Below, one piece after another: positions 25,044 through 35,613 of a stretch of 64,000 nt of DNA. The notes below the pieces were generated by a model. It saw only the letters and a list, made by a program, of their open reading frames with translations, was not told the DNA's origin and searched no databases. Both the position numbers and the translations under genes were made by a program. Position 1 is the first letter of the stretch. The number at the start of each line of letters is the position of its first letter. Location of the stretch: the NCBI GenBank assembly GCA_017535945.1, contig JAFXTJ010000003.1, forward strand, positions 1-64,000. The letters are read 5' to 3'. Origin of the DNA: Lachnospiraceae bacterium. Lineage in GTDB: Bacteria > Bacillota > Clostridia > Lachnospirales > Lachnospiraceae.

Positions 25044-25964
25044 TCAGTCCATCGGGACACGGGCCTTTAAGATCAGTGCATCCAGCAGCCTGTCCGTCTT
25101 CTCTCCGCGGATCCTGGCCTCCGCAGTCAGAGTCAGCCTGTGGTGCAGCGTATTGAGCGCCACAGCCTTGACATCATCAGGCTTCACATAATCCCGGCCG
25201 GCCAGATAAGCACAGGCCTGGGACGCACCGACGAGATGCAGCAGCGCCCTGGGACTGGCTCCCAGGACAAATCCGGATTCCGTGCGGGTCAGCTCGATGA
25301 TATCCCGGATATATTGCAGCACGGGATCGCTGACGCGGACCGCGCGCACTTCCTCCCGCATCTGCAGGATCTCCTGCGGGCTCACCACAGCGGTGACCCT
25401 CTCCGCCATCCTGCCCTGCAGATGGTTGCGGGCCATGGCGAGCTCCGCCTCATTATCGGGATATCCCACCGTAAGGCGCATCATAAACCGGTCCAGCTGC
25501 GCTTCCGGCAGCGGATAGGTCCCCGCGAATTCCACCGGATTCTGGGTCGCCAGCACCATGAAAGGCTCCGGGAGCGGATAGGTGGTATTGTCCACCGTGA
25601 CATGTCCCTCCGCCATCGCTTCCAGGAGGCTGGCCTGTGTCTTGGGAGAGGTGCGGTTGATCTCGTCCGCCAGCAGGATCTGATGCATCACGGCGCCTTC
25701 CCGGTAGGTGAACTCGCCGGTTTTCATATTGTAGACCGTGGTACCCGTCACATCCCCCGGCAGGGTATCCGGCGTGAACTGGATCCTGCCGAATTCACAG
25801 GAGACCGCTCCCGCCAGCGTTCTGGCTAACGTCGTCTTCCCGACACCCGGCACATCCTCGAGGAGCACATGTCCTCCGGCCAGGAGGCAGATCAGCACCT
25901 GCTCCACCACCTGATCCTTTCCGACAAAGATCTCTTTGATACTCTCCCGTAACCGTTCGATCAT
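25044..25964 (-). CDS. MoxR-family AAA+ ATPase
   Basis: A 306-residue AAA+ ATPase of the MoxR (APE2220/YeaC-like) class, thought to act as a chaperone or assembly factor for its DUF58 partner. Walker A is EDVPGVGKTTLART (about residues 35-48), Walker B is ILLADEINRTSPKTQASLLEAM (about 95-118), sensor 1 is VLATQNPVEFAGTYPLPEAQLDRF, and the sensor 2 arginine lies in GASPRALLHL. A promoter with correct spacing lies upstream, so this is the first gene of the operon. Confidence 0.95.
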   Translation of the reverse strand: MIERLRESIKEIFVGKDQVVEQVLICLLAGGHVLLEDVPGVGKTTLARTLAGAVSCEFGRIQFTPDTLPGDVTGTTVYNMKTGEFTYREGAVMHQILLADEINRTSPKTQASLLEAMAEGHVTVDNTTYPLPEPFMVLATQNPVEFAGTYPLPEAQLDRFMMRLTVGYPDNEAELAMARNHLQGRMAERVTAVVSPQEILQMREEVRAVRVSDPVLQYIRDIIELTRTESGFVLGASPRALLHLVGASQACAYLAGRDYVKPDDVKAVALNTLHHRLTLTAEARIRGEKTDRLLDALILKARVPMD

Positions 25965-26005
25965 GATCGCCTGAATCCCCCGTGTTTCCTGTTGTTGGTA
26001 CGTAA

Positions 26006-26034
26006 ATTATAATATATGCGGATTGTTCTTGCAA
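26006..26034 (-). promoter_or_regulatory. Promoter of the moxR operon
   Basis: On the minus strand TTGCAA (26029-26034) and a perfect TATAAT (26006-26011) are 17 bases apart. The moxR start codon is about 42 bases downstream. Confidence 0.75.
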
Positions 26035-26048
26035 ACCGGCTTTTCCCT

Positions 26049-26160
26049 GCGGTGCGCATCTCGCACTTCGTGCTCGATGTCGCGCTATACATCCGGGACG
26101 GCTCCGGAACGCCCGTGAGCAAGCTCACGGCGTTCCGGAGCCGTCCCGGATGCGCACCGC
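26049..26160. repeat. Large GC-rich inverted-repeat element
   Basis: The arms 26090-26120 and 26123-26152 are complementary over 30 bp with a single bulged C and only AA between them. A second complementary pair, GCGGTGCGCATC (26049-26060) and GATGCGCACCGC (26149-26160), overlaps the right arm, so two exclusive folds exist. A small hairpin GCACTTCGTGC lies inside the left part. The element stands between the HU terminator and the moxR promoter and has no coding look. It may be a REP/MITE-like unit or a strong transcription barrier. Confidence 0.75.
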
Positions 26161-26173
26161 TTGTAGGAACGCG

Positions 26174-26206
26174 CAAAGAAGCCGCGGAACCGAAGTTCCG
26201 CGGCCT
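26174..26206 (-). terminator. Rho-independent terminator of the HU gene
   Basis: On the minus strand a 10-bp perfect stem, GCCGCGGAAC / GTTCCGCGGC on the plus strand (26181-26190 and 26195-26204) with a 4-nt loop, is followed by TTCTTT. It lies 25 bases after the HU stop codon. Confidence 0.8.
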
Positions 26207-26229
26207 CTGTGTGGTCTGTGAAGTGTTTC

Positions 26230-26508
26230 TTACTTCTTGTTGACCGTGTCCTTAAGAGCCTTGCCGGCCTTGAAAGCGGGCACGACCGCAGCAGCGATCT
26301 TGATCTCCTTGCCGGTCTGAGGATTGCGGCCGGTGCGGGCAGCGCGCTTGCGGGTCTCAAAGGTACCGAAACCGATGAGCTGAACCTTGCCCTTCTTCTT
26401 GAGCTCCTTGGTGACGGTGTCGGTGAAAGCCTTGAGAGCCTTCTCCGCATCAGCCTTGGAGAGCTTCGCATCCTTCGCGATCGCAGCAACTAACTCAGTC
26501 TTGTTCAT
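26230..26508 (-). CDS. hup: DNA-binding protein HU
   Basis: A 92-residue nucleoid protein of the HU/IHF family. It begins [18 protein letters not shown], has the dimer-core [24 protein letters not shown] and the DNA-contacting arm with [14 protein letters not shown]; the arm is followed by a C-terminal helix [15 protein letters not shown]. Length and all signature positions fit HU. The ATG at 26508 has AAGGAGGAG upstream. It has its own promoter and terminator and so is a single-gene unit. Confidence 0.97.
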   Translation of the reverse strand: MNKTELVAAIAKDAKLSKADAEKALKAFTDTVTKELKKKGKVQLIGFGTFETRKRAARTGRNPQTGKEIKIAAAVVPAFKAGKALKDTVNKK

Positions 26509-26568
26509 TTTTCTCCTCCTTAATTGAAACTGTTTTCTGTCTGCGCGACATTTTGCGCTGACCTGAAT

Positions 26569-26596
26569 ATAATACCACAATATATCGGGATTGCAA
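26569..26596 (-). promoter_or_regulatory. Promoter of the HU gene
   Basis: On the minus strand TTGCAA (26591-26596) and TATTAT (26569-26574) are 16 bases apart, with TGG before the -10 box making it extended. The leader to the HU start is about 55 nt. Confidence 0.6.
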
Positions 26597-26609
26597 GTCT
26601 TTTTTCCGT

Positions 26610-28295
26610 CTAATAGTTGTCTGTCAGGTCATTTTCGATGAGCAGCACCCGTCTGCGCCCCGGTTCACGGGCATTAGCGAGGTTCATTGCTTCCTGCACC
26701 CCGTCGCAGGCGATGATCCGGTCCGCCGGAAATCCGGCTTCCGCTGCGCCGCGCCGGATGGCTTCCCTGTTGGTGTGTCCCACCGTCAGGATGAGGTCGC
26801 ATACCGCTGCCGCCGCGCGCCCGAAGTCCGCGTTGTAGGCATCCTGCTTCTCCCCGAGTTCCACCATGCCCGGTGACAGCAGGATCTTCAGCATGGGCTC
26901 ACCGTCCTGACCGGCCTGCGCGTCACTCTCCGCGATCTGCGCCATGGTCTCCAGTGCCGCAGCCGCCCCTGCCGGATTGGAATTATAGGCATCATCGAGC
27001 AGCACACCGTAAGGCATCTTTTTGATCTCCAGACGGTGCTCGGCGGTCTTTAATCGTCTCGCCGCCATCCGGAGCTTTGCGGTCGGAACGCCCAGTTCAT
27101 GCGCGACAGCGATGGCACCGATCACATTGACCACGTTGTGCCGGCCGGCAAGGGGGATCAGAAATTCCGCCGTCTCCCCGGGCATCGTCACGCGAAAGGC
27201 CGTTCCGGAAGCGTCCACCGCCAGGATCTCCCCGCGATAGCTGTTGCCCTCTGTGAGTCCGTAAGTCACCGCATCGGGATATCTCCTGTTCGCTGCGAGG
27301 ATCTCATCGTCCCCGTTGATGAATTTCAGACATCCCTCCGTCCTGTCAAATGCCGCACCGCGCGGGGATGCGACCTCCGGCAGTTCGCCTTTCCCGATGT
27401 GCTCGACGGCGTCGAGCAGTTCGTACTTGGTATTGATGATGTTTTCCCTCGTGAAAAACGTCTCCAGGTGCTGGTCTCCGATCGCGGTCAGGATCCCGTC
27501 ATGAGGCGCCACGATATCACAGATCTCTTTGATGTCACCCACATGCCGCGCGCCCATCTCGCACACGAAGATCTCATGGGTGGGTCTGAGCTGTTCCCGG
27601 ATCGTGCGCACCACGCCCATCGGTGTGTTGTAGCTCCCGGGTGTCATCAGCACGGAGAAAGACTCGGAAAGCATCGCTGTAAGATAGTGCTTCACGGAAG
27701 TCTTACCGTAACTCCCCGTGATCCCGATGATCCTGAGTCCCGGGTGTTCCGCGAGCATCCGCCTCGCATCGTTGATATACCACTGCCGTACCGCCCGTTC
27801 CGCCGGCTGTGCCAGGAGATTGGCCAGCGCGAGGATAAAGGGCAGGAAAGCAAGAACAGTCAGGAACAGATACAGTACACCGGTCAGACCGGCGCCCGCG
27901 AGCAGGGCCGGCACGATCACAACCGCGGCACACAGGAGAGCCAGGATCGCAATGAGCCGCCAGACCCGTGTCGTCAGCACAAATTTCTTCTTGGCCTGTC
28001 TCGGACGGAACAGGAAAAAGGCGGCCCAGTCAATGAGCAGCGCGGGCGCGAATACCGCGAGCCGGATCCCGTCCTCTCCGATATGCAGAACCCCCGAAGC
28101 CGCCGCAGAAATCGCAAGCAGTGCCAGGGCCGCGGCATGAAAACCGATCAGCCGGGGATGGGCACGGAAAAAGTGGCCGTATCCCCTGAACTGATAGGAG
28201 GACAGCTGCAGCATATGCAGATAGTACCGGGCACCCAGCACGGCAACAGCGGCTGTCAGCAGGATCATCAATACCGTCAGTATTGTCTGAATCAT
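26610..28295 (-). CDS. murF: UDP-N-acetylmuramoyl-tripeptide--D-alanyl-D-alanine ligase, membrane-anchored form
   Basis: A 561-residue Mur ligase that adds D-Ala-D-Ala to the peptidoglycan precursor. Residues 1-170 carry about five hydrophobic helices, absent from the classical 450-residue enzyme but frequent in Clostridia. The ATP loop is [15 protein letters not shown], the central domain has [10 protein letters not shown], and the MurF-specific [20 protein letters not shown] is complete. I chose the ATG at 28295 (GAGGTGATC upstream) over upstream in-frame codons that lie inside the previous gene. Last gene of the operon that starts with glgP. Confidence 0.9.
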   Translation of the reverse strand: MIQTILTVLMILLTAAVAVLGARYYLHMLQLSSYQFRGYGHFFRAHPRLIGFHAAALALLAISAAASGVLHIGEDGIRLAVFAPALLIDWAAFFLFRPRQAKKKFVLTTRVWRLIAILALLCAAVVIVPALLAGAGLTGVLYLFLTVLAFLPFILALANLLAQPAERAVRQWYINDARRMLAEHPGLRIIGITGSYGKTSVKHYLTAMLSESFSVLMTPGSYNTPMGVVRTIREQLRPTHEIFVCEMGARHVGDIKEICDIVAPHDGILTAIGDQHLETFFTRENIINTKYELLDAVEHIGKGELPEVASPRGAAFDRTEGCLKFINGDDEILAANRRYPDAVTYGLTEGNSYRGEILAVDASGTAFRVTMPGETAEFLIPLAGRHNVVNVIGAIAVAHELGVPTAKLRMAARRLKTAEHRLEIKKMPYGVLLDDAYNSNPAGAAAALETMAQIAESDAQAGQDGEPMLKILLSPGMVELGEKQDAYNADFGRAAAAVCDLILTVGHTNREAIRRGAAEAGFPADRIIACDGVQEAMNLANAREPGRRRVLLIENDLTDNY

Positions 28296-28305
28296 GACGA
28301 TCACC

Positions 28306-29085
28306 TCATACATGCAAAAAACTCCCGAGGATCCGGCTAAAGAGCACGGGATCGTCAAGGAAGGAGAAATGTCCCGCGCCCGGGATCACCGCGAGTCCGG
28401 CCTCCGGCATGAGTTCCTCCATCCGCCTGCCGTCCGCGATGGGCGTTGCCGTATCCGCGTCTCCCCAGATGAGCAGGACCGGCATTTTCACGCGCGGCAT
28501 CTCCTCCGTGAGATCCTCGTTCACGACCCGTACCATGGTCTGCCGCATGACCGGAGAAGCTGCCGCGTAATCCGCGGAGCCGAACCGCTTCTGCAGCGTG
28601 TCAATGGCCGAGGGAAAGAGTTTTGCGATCCCCGTAACGGTCAGCATGCGCTTATAAAACCGGTACCGGGACGAACGCTTCTTCTGTGCCGCTGTCTTCA
28701 CCGGCACGATCCCCGCACTGTCCACGAGGATCATCTCCGGAACGGTAAATCCGGCGTCCTCTCCCATCGCGGCCGCCATCCGGATCAGCACCCTCCCGCC
28801 GTGACTGTGCCCGAGGAAGATGATCTCCCGCTCCTCCGGCGCCACGGTTTCAAGGAATCTCTTCACAAAGCGGACATAATCATCCAGTCCCATCGGCTCC
28901 GCGGGTTCTTCACTCCGTCCCGCGCCGGGGAAATCCGGTCCGATCACACGGTACTTTGCGGAGGCAAACCGGTAGATGCCGTCAAAGAGATCCGTCGTGG
29001 ACCCCCAGCCGTGCAGCAGCACCAGAAGAGGTCCCTGTCCTTCATCGCGATAATAGATCCGCAGTCCGTCAACCGTGGTGAACAT
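28306..29085 (-). CDS. Alpha/beta hydrolase
   Basis: A 259-residue cytosolic hydrolase. The oxyanion segment is LLHGWGSTTDLFD, the nucleophile elbow is LGHSHGG (Ser near residue 95), the acid is the Asp in LLIWGDADTATP, and the catalytic His is in IPGAGHFSFLD. It looks complete and active; the substrate is unknown. Its ATG overlaps the stop of the GH9-like gene (TGATG) and has GAGGAG upstream, so it is coupled to that gene. Confidence 0.92.
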   Translation of the reverse strand: MFTTVDGLRIYYRDEGQGPLLVLLHGWGSTTDLFDGIYRFASAKYRVIGPDFPGAGRSEEPAEPMGLDDYVRFVKRFLETVAPEEREIIFLGHSHGGRVLIRMAAAMGEDAGFTVPEMILVDSAGIVPVKTAAQKKRSSRYRFYKRMLTVTGIAKLFPSAIDTLQKRFGSADYAAASPVMRQTMVRVVNEDLTEEMPRVKMPVLLIWGDADTATPIADGRRMEELMPEAGLAVIPGAGHFSFLDDPVLFSRILGSFLHV

Positions 29086-30731
29086 CACTGCCACTCCTCA
29101 TGCACGAGCATCGCCAGAGACACCGCAAGCGACGCGTTCTCCACCGGTCTGTTCTCGATCCCCGGATATCCGCTGCGCACGGCATCTCCCGCATAGCCCT
29201 GCAGATGATCCAATGCGCCGGGATTGCGTCCGCACAGAAAATGCAGATGCTCGGACAGCAGCCTGGTGTACTCATAACTGTAGCTTACATGATCGCACAC
29301 CGCGAGGATCTCCATCCCGTGAAGAAGTGACGCGACCAGTGCCTCCGTGTCCGAAGATCCGCTCTCGGGCACGTACAGCGCATAACCTTCCTCCGGGGCT
29401 CCGTAGACGGAATTGTTTGCGAGATTCGCTATGATCTCCGCCGCACCGGTCAGGATCCGCATGAGACGCTCGCTCTGTTTCACGCTCACGGGCTGCGCCG
29501 TCTCCAGATAGGTGACCGTTCCCATGAACAGAGCGGGATCGCTCATCACAAGTTCTTCGAAATCCTCCCTTTCAAAGAAGGACTCCAGGATCCTCCTGTA
29601 ATTGCCTTGTCCCGTTGCCCGGTAGAGCTGTGCCGCGGCCGCAAAAGCCTCCTCCGACCGTGCTTCTCCGGCCGCCTCGTACCAGGAGAAGGCGCGATCG
29701 GCGGCGCGCAGGGCGGTCGTTGCGAGTTCACCGTCATAATGTCTGTAAACAACACTGAAGTGCGCGAGCGCAGAAGCAAAGTTGACCGCGGATTCCCGGT
29801 TCATCGGCTGCACGATGACCGGCGCATCCATCAGATTGTCATCCGGTTCCGCCTGTGTGATGGCACCGGAGTAGACGCCGCCGCTGGCCGGATCCTGCAT
29901 TTTCAGGAGCCATTCCACCTCGCAGCGCACTTCATCAAGCAGATCCGGCACTTCATTACCGCTCTCCGGGATCCCGGATCCGTCGTCAAACGCATCCGGC
30001 GCCATCTCATAGGCCAGCAGAAGATGATCCACGGTCTGTGCGCCGCGCACCACGAAACGGTCCGCCCGTTCATCCATATGCCAGCCGCCGGAGACATCGA
30101 TCCGCGCCCCTTTCTCCCCGGCGATCTGTGCATCCGCGCTGTGGCAGACTCCGTGCGCCAGATCTCCGGCATACTCCCCGGTGAGCGATGTTCCGCAGCG
30201 GTTGAGATAATACCGCTTGAGGACCCGTTTCAGCAGGGCGGCCGCCGTATCCTCCCCGACCGTGAACGGGTATGATTCTCCGAGCCACTGCGCATAGAGA
30301 TAATAGGTTCCCTCTTCCGTGAGAGCGGAAAAATCCCCGCAGGCCTGTGAGGCCCCCTCCTCATCCCGCTTCAGTTCCGCGGTATATACCGTCCGGTCAT
30401 CCGCATCCCGCCTCACCTCAAAGGAGGTCGGAAGGACCTGTCCGTTGAACACCGCCACCTTATCCGCAGCACAGTCATAACCGTTCCTGTCAATGAGGAT
30501 CCCCGGGGACTGCACCCGGAAATAATAAGACGCGGACATGGAGAGAGCAGAGGCGTCCTGCCTCTGCTCCTGCACGGTGTCCTCTCCCGCTTTTTCCGGG
30601 GTGACACCGTCCGTATCGGCCAGCGCGGTCTGCGCCTCATATTCCTCAGTCCCTGCAGGAGATGCCGTCCCGCAGCCTGCCGCCGCGATCACGAGGGCGG
30701 CACAGAGTGCAACGGAAAGACTTCTCTTCAT
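29085..30731 (-). CDS. GH9-like lipoprotein, probably without cellulase activity
   Basis: A 548-residue lipoprotein with lipobox AAAGC (Cys20). It has a cellulase-N/Ig-like domain (about residues 68-158) and a glycoside hydrolase family 9 (alpha/alpha)6 barrel, recognised by [36 protein letters not shown] and [12 protein letters not shown]. In active GH9 enzymes GGWHDAGDYGRYV carries the two catalytic aspartates. Here the same place reads [13 protein letters not shown], so both are displaced. The C-terminal PHHR motif is absent too ([11 protein letters not shown]). Binding without cleavage, or a changed reaction, is likely. The start overlaps the hydratase stop (ATGA). Confidence 0.78.
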   Translation of the reverse strand: MKRSLSVALCAALVIAAAGCGTASPAGTEEYEAQTALADTDGVTPEKAGEDTVQEQRQDASALSMSASYYFRVQSPGILIDRNGYDCAADKVAVFNGQVLPTSFEVRRDADDRTVYTAELKRDEEGASQACGDFSALTEEGTYYLYAQWLGESYPFTVGEDTAAALLKRVLKRYYLNRCGTSLTGEYAGDLAHGVCHSADAQIAGEKGARIDVSGGWHMDERADRFVVRGAQTVDHLLLAYEMAPDAFDDGSGIPESGNEVPDLLDEVRCEVEWLLKMQDPASGGVYSGAITQAEPDDNLMDAPVIVQPMNRESAVNFASALAHFSVVYRHYDGELATTALRAADRAFSWYEAAGEARSEEAFAAAAQLYRATGQGNYRRILESFFEREDFEELVMSDPALFMGTVTYLETAQPVSVKQSERLMRILTGAAEIIANLANNSVYGAPEEGYALYVPESGSSDTEALVASLLHGMEILAVCDHVSYSYEYTRLLSEHLHFLCGRNPGALDHLQGYAGDAVRSGYPGIENRPVENASLAVSLAMLVHEEWQ

Positions 30732-33049
30732 TTTGCGGCCTGCAGCAGCGCCCTGTTATAGTTGATGAGACATCCTTCCAGGATGATCTTTCGTTCTTCA
30801 TCCGTGAGATCACCCAGCCGCAGTGTAAAGGAGGTCAACGCGCCGTTTCTGACCGCATAAGCCGCGATCTCTTCCTGTCCGTCCTCCACCGCACGCCGGA
30901 TGCCGGGTACAAAGATCCAGTCCAGATTGGCAAAAGGCAGTTCGCCCTCCGGGATCACGAAGGGAAGCATGCCCCAGTTGATCAGATTGGAGCGGTACCG
31001 CTTCGTGGCATATTCATGCGCGATATTCGCCCAGCCTCCGAGAACCTTCTGACAGGAGGCTGCTTGTTCACGGGCGGAACCGTCGCCGGGCTTCACCGCA
31101 AAGATCCCAGAGCCGATCCCCGTGTCACCGGACGAGATCTCCGGAAACTGCGCGCGGATCACCGGCAGGACCTCCCGCAGCGTCTCCTCTGTTTCTTCGA
31201 GCGCCGTTCCGTCCCTGCGCTGCTTCTCCGCGGCATAGACTTCTTTGGCGCGCCCCACATATGCCGGATCCTTGCGGGAGAGCGTAAACTCCGCGAGTCC
31301 CAGCGGGTTGGAGCGGTAGGAACTGGTCTCCCCGGAGGGGATCAGTTCATCAGTCGTCGTCACCGGATCGTGGATCTCGGATACGATCTTAAGGAGCAGG
31401 TTGTCGGTGAGTGCCACCATGGCGGGCCAGTCTTTGATATTGGGACCGAGTACCAGCTCCGCGTCCGGATCCGCCTGTCCGTGCGAATCAAAGACACGGT
31501 TCTTATAGATCTGCGAATCGAAATGATACTGCCTCTTCGTGATCACATCCGCGACCTCAGTGGCCGGCGTCAGGAAACCGTGACTGGCTGCCGTGGCCGC
31601 GATCGAACGCGCATCCATGAGCGCCACCGAGGCGATCTGGCCGTTCTGGATCTTGCTGCCCTCCCGGTTGGGGAAATTGCGTGTGGAATGGCGGATCGAA
31701 AACGCGTTGTTGGCGGGCGTATCCCCGGCCCCGAAGCAGGGACCGCAGAACGCGGTCTTTAAGATCGCGCCGGTCTCGAGCACGGTCGCTGCCACGCCGT
31801 TCTTTAACAGTTCCATGTAGATCGGTGTGGAGGCGGGATAAACCGACAGAGTAAAGGCGTCGTGGCCGATATCGTGGCCGGCGAGGATATCCGCAGCCGC
31901 GCAGATGTTTTCAAAGCCGCCGCCCGCGCAGCCGGCGATGATCCCCTGATCCACGCGGAATTTTCCGTCAATGACCTTATCTCTGAGAGAAAAAGCGACG
32001 TTCTCGCCGAAACTGACCCGTGCACGTTTCTCCGTGTCCGCCAGGATATCATCGAGATTGGCATTAAGTTCCTCGATGGTGTAGGTGTTGCTGGGATGGA
32101 ACGGCATGGCGATCATGGGTCTCACAGCCGAAAGATCCACGCGTACCAGTCCGTCGTAATATGCGACCTCCCCGGGACGCAGTTCCCTGTAATCTCCCGC
32201 TCTGCCGTGCAGCTCGTAGAAATCGCGGATCTCATCATCCGTCTGCCAGATCGAGGAGAGGCAGGTGGTCTCGGTGGTCATGACATCGATGCCGATCCGG
32301 AAGTCCGCGGAGAGTTTCTCCACACCCGGTCCGACGAATTCCATGACCTTATTCTTGACATAACCGGAGGCGAACACCTCGCCGATGATGGCGAGCGCCA
32401 CATCCTGCGGACCGACCCCCGGCACGGGCTCGCCGTCGAGATAAATGGCCACGACCTCCGGATAGCGGATATCCCACGTCTGTTTCAGGAGCTGCTTCAC
32501 GAGCTCCGGACCGCCCTCGCCGACCGCCATGGTGCCCAGCGCGCCGTAGCGGGTGTGGGAATCGCTGCCCAGGATCATGCCGCCGCAGGTGGCGAGCATC
32601 TCCCTCGCAAACTGATGGATGACAGCCTGATGCGGCGGCACGTAGATCCCGCCGTATTTCTTCGCCGCCGAGAGCCCGAAGACATGATCGTCCTCGTTGA
32701 TGGTCCCGCCGACCGCGCACAGGGAATTATGGCAGTTGGTGAGCACATAGGGCATCGGAAAGCGCTCAAGTCCCGAAGCGCGGGCCGTCTGAATGATCCC
32801 GACAAAGGTGATATCATGGGAAGTCAGCTTATCGAAGCGGATCTTCAGCGCCTCTTCCTTATCCTCTGCCTCGTTCGTATTGTGTGCGGACAGGATGCTC
32901 CAGGCGATGGTGCCCTTCCTTGCATGTTCCTTATCCGCCGGAGCTCCGGTACGGCCGGTGATGATCTGTTCCGCCTCCGGTCCGTCCTCCACCGGGAGGT
33001 AGCCGTCTACGAGATACGCGCCGCCCTTCGTTACACTGATCGCCGACAT
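30728..33049 (-). CDS. Aconitase-family hydratase (YbhJ-like)
   Basis: A 773-residue Fe-S hydro-lyase of the aconitase superfamily. The cluster ligands are the Cys in [11 protein letters not shown] and the pair in [17 protein letters not shown]. Substrate-binding positions are visible as [25 protein letters not shown] and [15 protein letters not shown]. It resembles the less-studied hydratase family represented by E. coli YbhJ more than AcnA, AcnB or LeuC, and its substrate is not known. It lies 6 nt downstream of glgP and overlaps the GH9-like gene. Confidence 0.85.
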   Translation of the reverse strand: MSAISVTKGGAYLVDGYLPVEDGPEAEQIITGRTGAPADKEHARKGTIAWSILSAHNTNEAEDKEEALKIRFDKLTSHDITFVGIIQTARASGLERFPMPYVLTNCHNSLCAVGGTINEDDHVFGLSAAKKYGGIYVPPHQAVIHQFAREMLATCGGMILGSDSHTRYGALGTMAVGEGGPELVKQLLKQTWDIRYPEVVAIYLDGEPVPGVGPQDVALAIIGEVFASGYVKNKVMEFVGPGVEKLSADFRIGIDVMTTETTCLSSIWQTDDEIRDFYELHGRAGDYRELRPGEVAYYDGLVRVDLSAVRPMIAMPFHPSNTYTIEELNANLDDILADTEKRARVSFGENVAFSLRDKVIDGKFRVDQGIIAGCAGGGFENICAAADILAGHDIGHDAFTLSVYPASTPIYMELLKNGVAATVLETGAILKTAFCGPCFGAGDTPANNAFSIRHSTRNFPNREGSKIQNGQIASVALMDARSIAATAASHGFLTPATEVADVITKRQYHFDSQIYKNRVFDSHGQADPDAELVLGPNIKDWPAMVALTDNLLLKIVSEIHDPVTTTDELIPSGETSSYRSNPLGLAEFTLSRKDPAYVGRAKEVYAAEKQRRDGTALEETEETLREVLPVIRAQFPEISSGDTGIGSGIFAVKPGDGSAREQAASCQKVLGGWANIAHEYATKRYRSNLINWGMLPFVIPEGELPFANLDWIFVPGIRRAVEDGQEEIAAYAVRNGALTSFTLRLGDLTDEERKIILEGCLINYNRALLQAAK

Positions 33050-33055
33050 AGTCCC

Positions 33056-35560
33056 TTATACCTTTACCTTATCCAGATGCCAGATCTCATCGACATACTC
33101 CTGGATCGTGCGGTCCGAGGAGAACTTGCCGGAGCAGGCGGTGTTTAGCATAGCCATCTTCGCCCAGCGCTTCTTGTCCTTGTATGCGATGGAGACCTCC
33201 TGCTGTGCTTCCGCATAGGCCTCAAAATCCTTGAGGATGAAATAGGTGTCCGCACGGGAGGAATTCTGGGTATTGAGCAGGGAATTGTACAGCGGCCGGA
33301 AGAGCTCCGTATCCCCGCCGGAGAAAGTGCCGTCCACCAGCTGGTCAAGGATCCGGTGCACATTGGGATTCATGCGGTAGATTTCCTCCGGATTGTAGCC
33401 GCCGTTCCTCTCATAGCTGATGACCTGATCCGAGGTGAGGCCGAAGATGAAGGCATTCTCCTCGCCGACTTCCTTGACGATCTCGACATTGGCACCGTCC
33501 AGCGTACCGATCGTGACCGCGCCGTTCAGCATCATCTTCATGTTGCCGGTGCCGCTCGCCTCCTTGGAAGCTGTGGAGATCTGCTCCGAGACATCCGCTG
33601 CGGCAAAGATGATCTCCGCGTTGGACACGCGGTAATCCTCGATGAAGACCACGCGCAGCTTGTCATTCACGGCAGGATCGTTGTTCACCACATCCGCGAC
33701 GCTGTTGATGAGTTTGATCGTGAGCTTCGCATTGGCGTAGCCGGCGGCCGCCTTGGCACCGAAGATAAAGGTCTTCGGATAATAGTCGGTCCCGGGGTGA
33801 TCCTTGATCAGATTGTAGATGTGGATCACATGCAGGATGTTCAGCAACTGCCTCTTGTACTCATGGAGACGCTTGACCTGCACATCAAAGATGGAATCGG
33901 GATCCACCTCGATGCCGTTGTGGAGTTTGATATACTTCGCCAGGCGCTTCTTGTTCTTGCGCTTGATCTCCATGAACTCCTTCTGTGCGGTGCGGTCATC
34001 CGCGAGCTCTTTGAGTTTCGCAAGCTGCGGCAGGTCCGTGATCCAGCCGTCACCGATCTTATCCGTGATCCAGTCGGCGAGCAGCTCGTTGCCGTGCGCC
34101 AGGAAGCGGCGCTGCGTGATGCCGTTGGTCTTGTTGTTGAATTTCTCCGGCATCATCTCGTAGAAGTCCTTCAGCTCCTGCTTCTTCAGGATCTCGGTAT
34201 GGAGTTCCGCCACACCGTTGACGGAATAGCTGCCGGCGATCGCCAGGTGCGCCATCTTGACCTGATTGTCATAGAGGATGGCCATCTTGCGGATCTTGTC
34301 GGACACATCCATGGACGGGATGGCCTGATACTTCTTCATGATCTGATCCACGAAGCGGCGGTTGATCTCGTCCACGATCTGATAGATACGGGGAAGCAGC
34401 CGCTGGAAGAGATCGATCGGCCACTTCTCGAGCGCTTCCGCCATGATCGTGTGATTGGTATAGCAGCAGGTCTTCGTCGTGATCTTCCACGCCTCATCCC
34501 AGTTGAGTCCGTATTCGTCCATGAGGACGCGCATCAGCTCCGCCACGGCCACCGTCGGGTGCGTGTCGTTGAGCTGGAAGACATTCTTCTCATAGAACTT
34601 GCGGATATCCTTGTGGTGGCGCAGATACCGTGCCAGTGCCTCCTGCACGGAAGCAGAGATGAAGAAGTACTGCTGCTTGAGACGCAGTTCCTTGCCGGAG
34701 ACATGATTGTCATTGGGATAAAGCACATCGCAGAGCTGGCTGGCGAGGTTTGCTTCCTCCACGGCTTTCTGATAGTCGCCCTTGTCAAAGGAATCCAGAT
34801 GGAAACGTTCCTGCGGCTGGGCATCCCAGATCCTGAGGGTCGCCACAAAGCCGTTGCCGTAACCGACGATGGGCAGATCATACGGGACCGCCTTGACGGC
34901 CTGATAGCCCTTGTGCTCAAAGATGATCCGGCCGTTCTCGTCCGTATGGGAATTGACATAGCCGCCGAAGCGCACCTCCTTGGCATACTCGGGACGGGGC
35001 AGTTCGAACGGATTGCCGTTATCCAGCCAGTTATCGGGCTTCTCAACCTGATAGCCGTCCACGATCTTCTGGCGGAACATGCCGTAGCGGTAACGGATCC
35101 CGCAGCCGTAGGCCATGTAATTCAGGGTGGCCAGGGAATCCAGGAAGCAGGCGGCGAGACGTCCGAGGCCGCCGTTGCCGAGCGCCGGATCGGGTTCCTG
35201 ATCCTCCACCAGATTGATGTCCACACCCAGCTCATCCAGCGCCTCACGCACGGCTTTGTAGGCGCGCATGTTGATGAGGTCATTGCCGAGTGCACGGCCC
35301 ATCAGGAATTCCATGGACATGTAGTAAACGATCTTGGCATCCTGCTCGATGGAAGCACGCTGCGAGGTCATCCACATATCGATGATCTGATCCTTAAGGG
35401 CATAGGATACCGCCTGGAAGATCTGCTGGGCGGTCGCCTCCTCAATGGTCTTGCGGAAAAGCGTCTTGACATTGTACAGGACGCTGCGCTTGAAGAGCTC
35501 CTTGTCAAATTCATCTCTCTTGGTCACGATATCCGTCTTCGTCGCGTTCTTTTCTTTCAT
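33056..35560 (-). CDS. glgP: Glycogen/starch phosphorylase
   Basis: An 834-residue PLP enzyme that releases glucose-1-phosphate from alpha-1,4-glucans. Typical blocks are DPALGNGGLGRLAACFLDSLATL, FQLNDTHPTVAVAELMR, RLHEYKRQLLNILHV and the cofactor site EASGTGNMKMMLNGAVTIGT with its lysine. Length is normal. I chose the ATG at 35560 because GGAGG lies nine bases upstream. First gene of a five-gene run ending with murF; it has its own promoter at the ileS terminator. Confidence 0.96.
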   Translation of the reverse strand: MKEKNATKTDIVTKRDEFDKELFKRSVLYNVKTLFRKTIEEATAQQIFQAVSYALKDQIIDMWMTSQRASIEQDAKIVYYMSMEFLMGRALGNDLINMRAYKAVREALDELGVDINLVEDQEPDPALGNGGLGRLAACFLDSLATLNYMAYGCGIRYRYGMFRQKIVDGYQVEKPDNWLDNGNPFELPRPEYAKEVRFGGYVNSHTDENGRIIFEHKGYQAVKAVPYDLPIVGYGNGFVATLRIWDAQPQERFHLDSFDKGDYQKAVEEANLASQLCDVLYPNDNHVSGKELRLKQQYFFISASVQEALARYLRHHKDIRKFYEKNVFQLNDTHPTVAVAELMRVLMDEYGLNWDEAWKITTKTCCYTNHTIMAEALEKWPIDLFQRLLPRIYQIVDEINRRFVDQIMKKYQAIPSMDVSDKIRKMAILYDNQVKMAHLAIAGSYSVNGVAELHTEILKKQELKDFYEMMPEKFNNKTNGITQRRFLAHGNELLADWITDKIGDGWITDLPQLAKLKELADDRTAQKEFMEIKRKNKKRLAKYIKLHNGIEVDPDSIFDVQVKRLHEYKRQLLNILHVIHIYNLIKDHPGTDYYPKTFIFGAKAAAGYANAKLTIKLINSVADVVNNDPAVNDKLRVVFIEDYRVSNAEIIFAAADVSEQISTASKEASGTGNMKMMLNGAVTIGTLDGANVEIVKEVGEENAFIFGLTSDQVISYERNGGYNPEEIYRMNPNVHRILDQLVDGTFSGGDTELFRPLYNSLLNTQNSSRADTYFILKDFEAYAEAQQEVSIAYKDKKRWAKMAMLNTACSGKFSSDRTIQEYVDEIWHLDKVKV

Positions 35561-35613
35561 CTTGAGATCCTCCTGCGTTGTTGGCCGGTCACCCGCCGGC
35601 GTATCAACTATAT

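Noticed and set aside
26016..26243. A 75-codon frame across the large hairpin element
   Set aside because: Its codons are dictated by the inverted repeat and the HU terminator; no ribosome site and no protein-like pattern.
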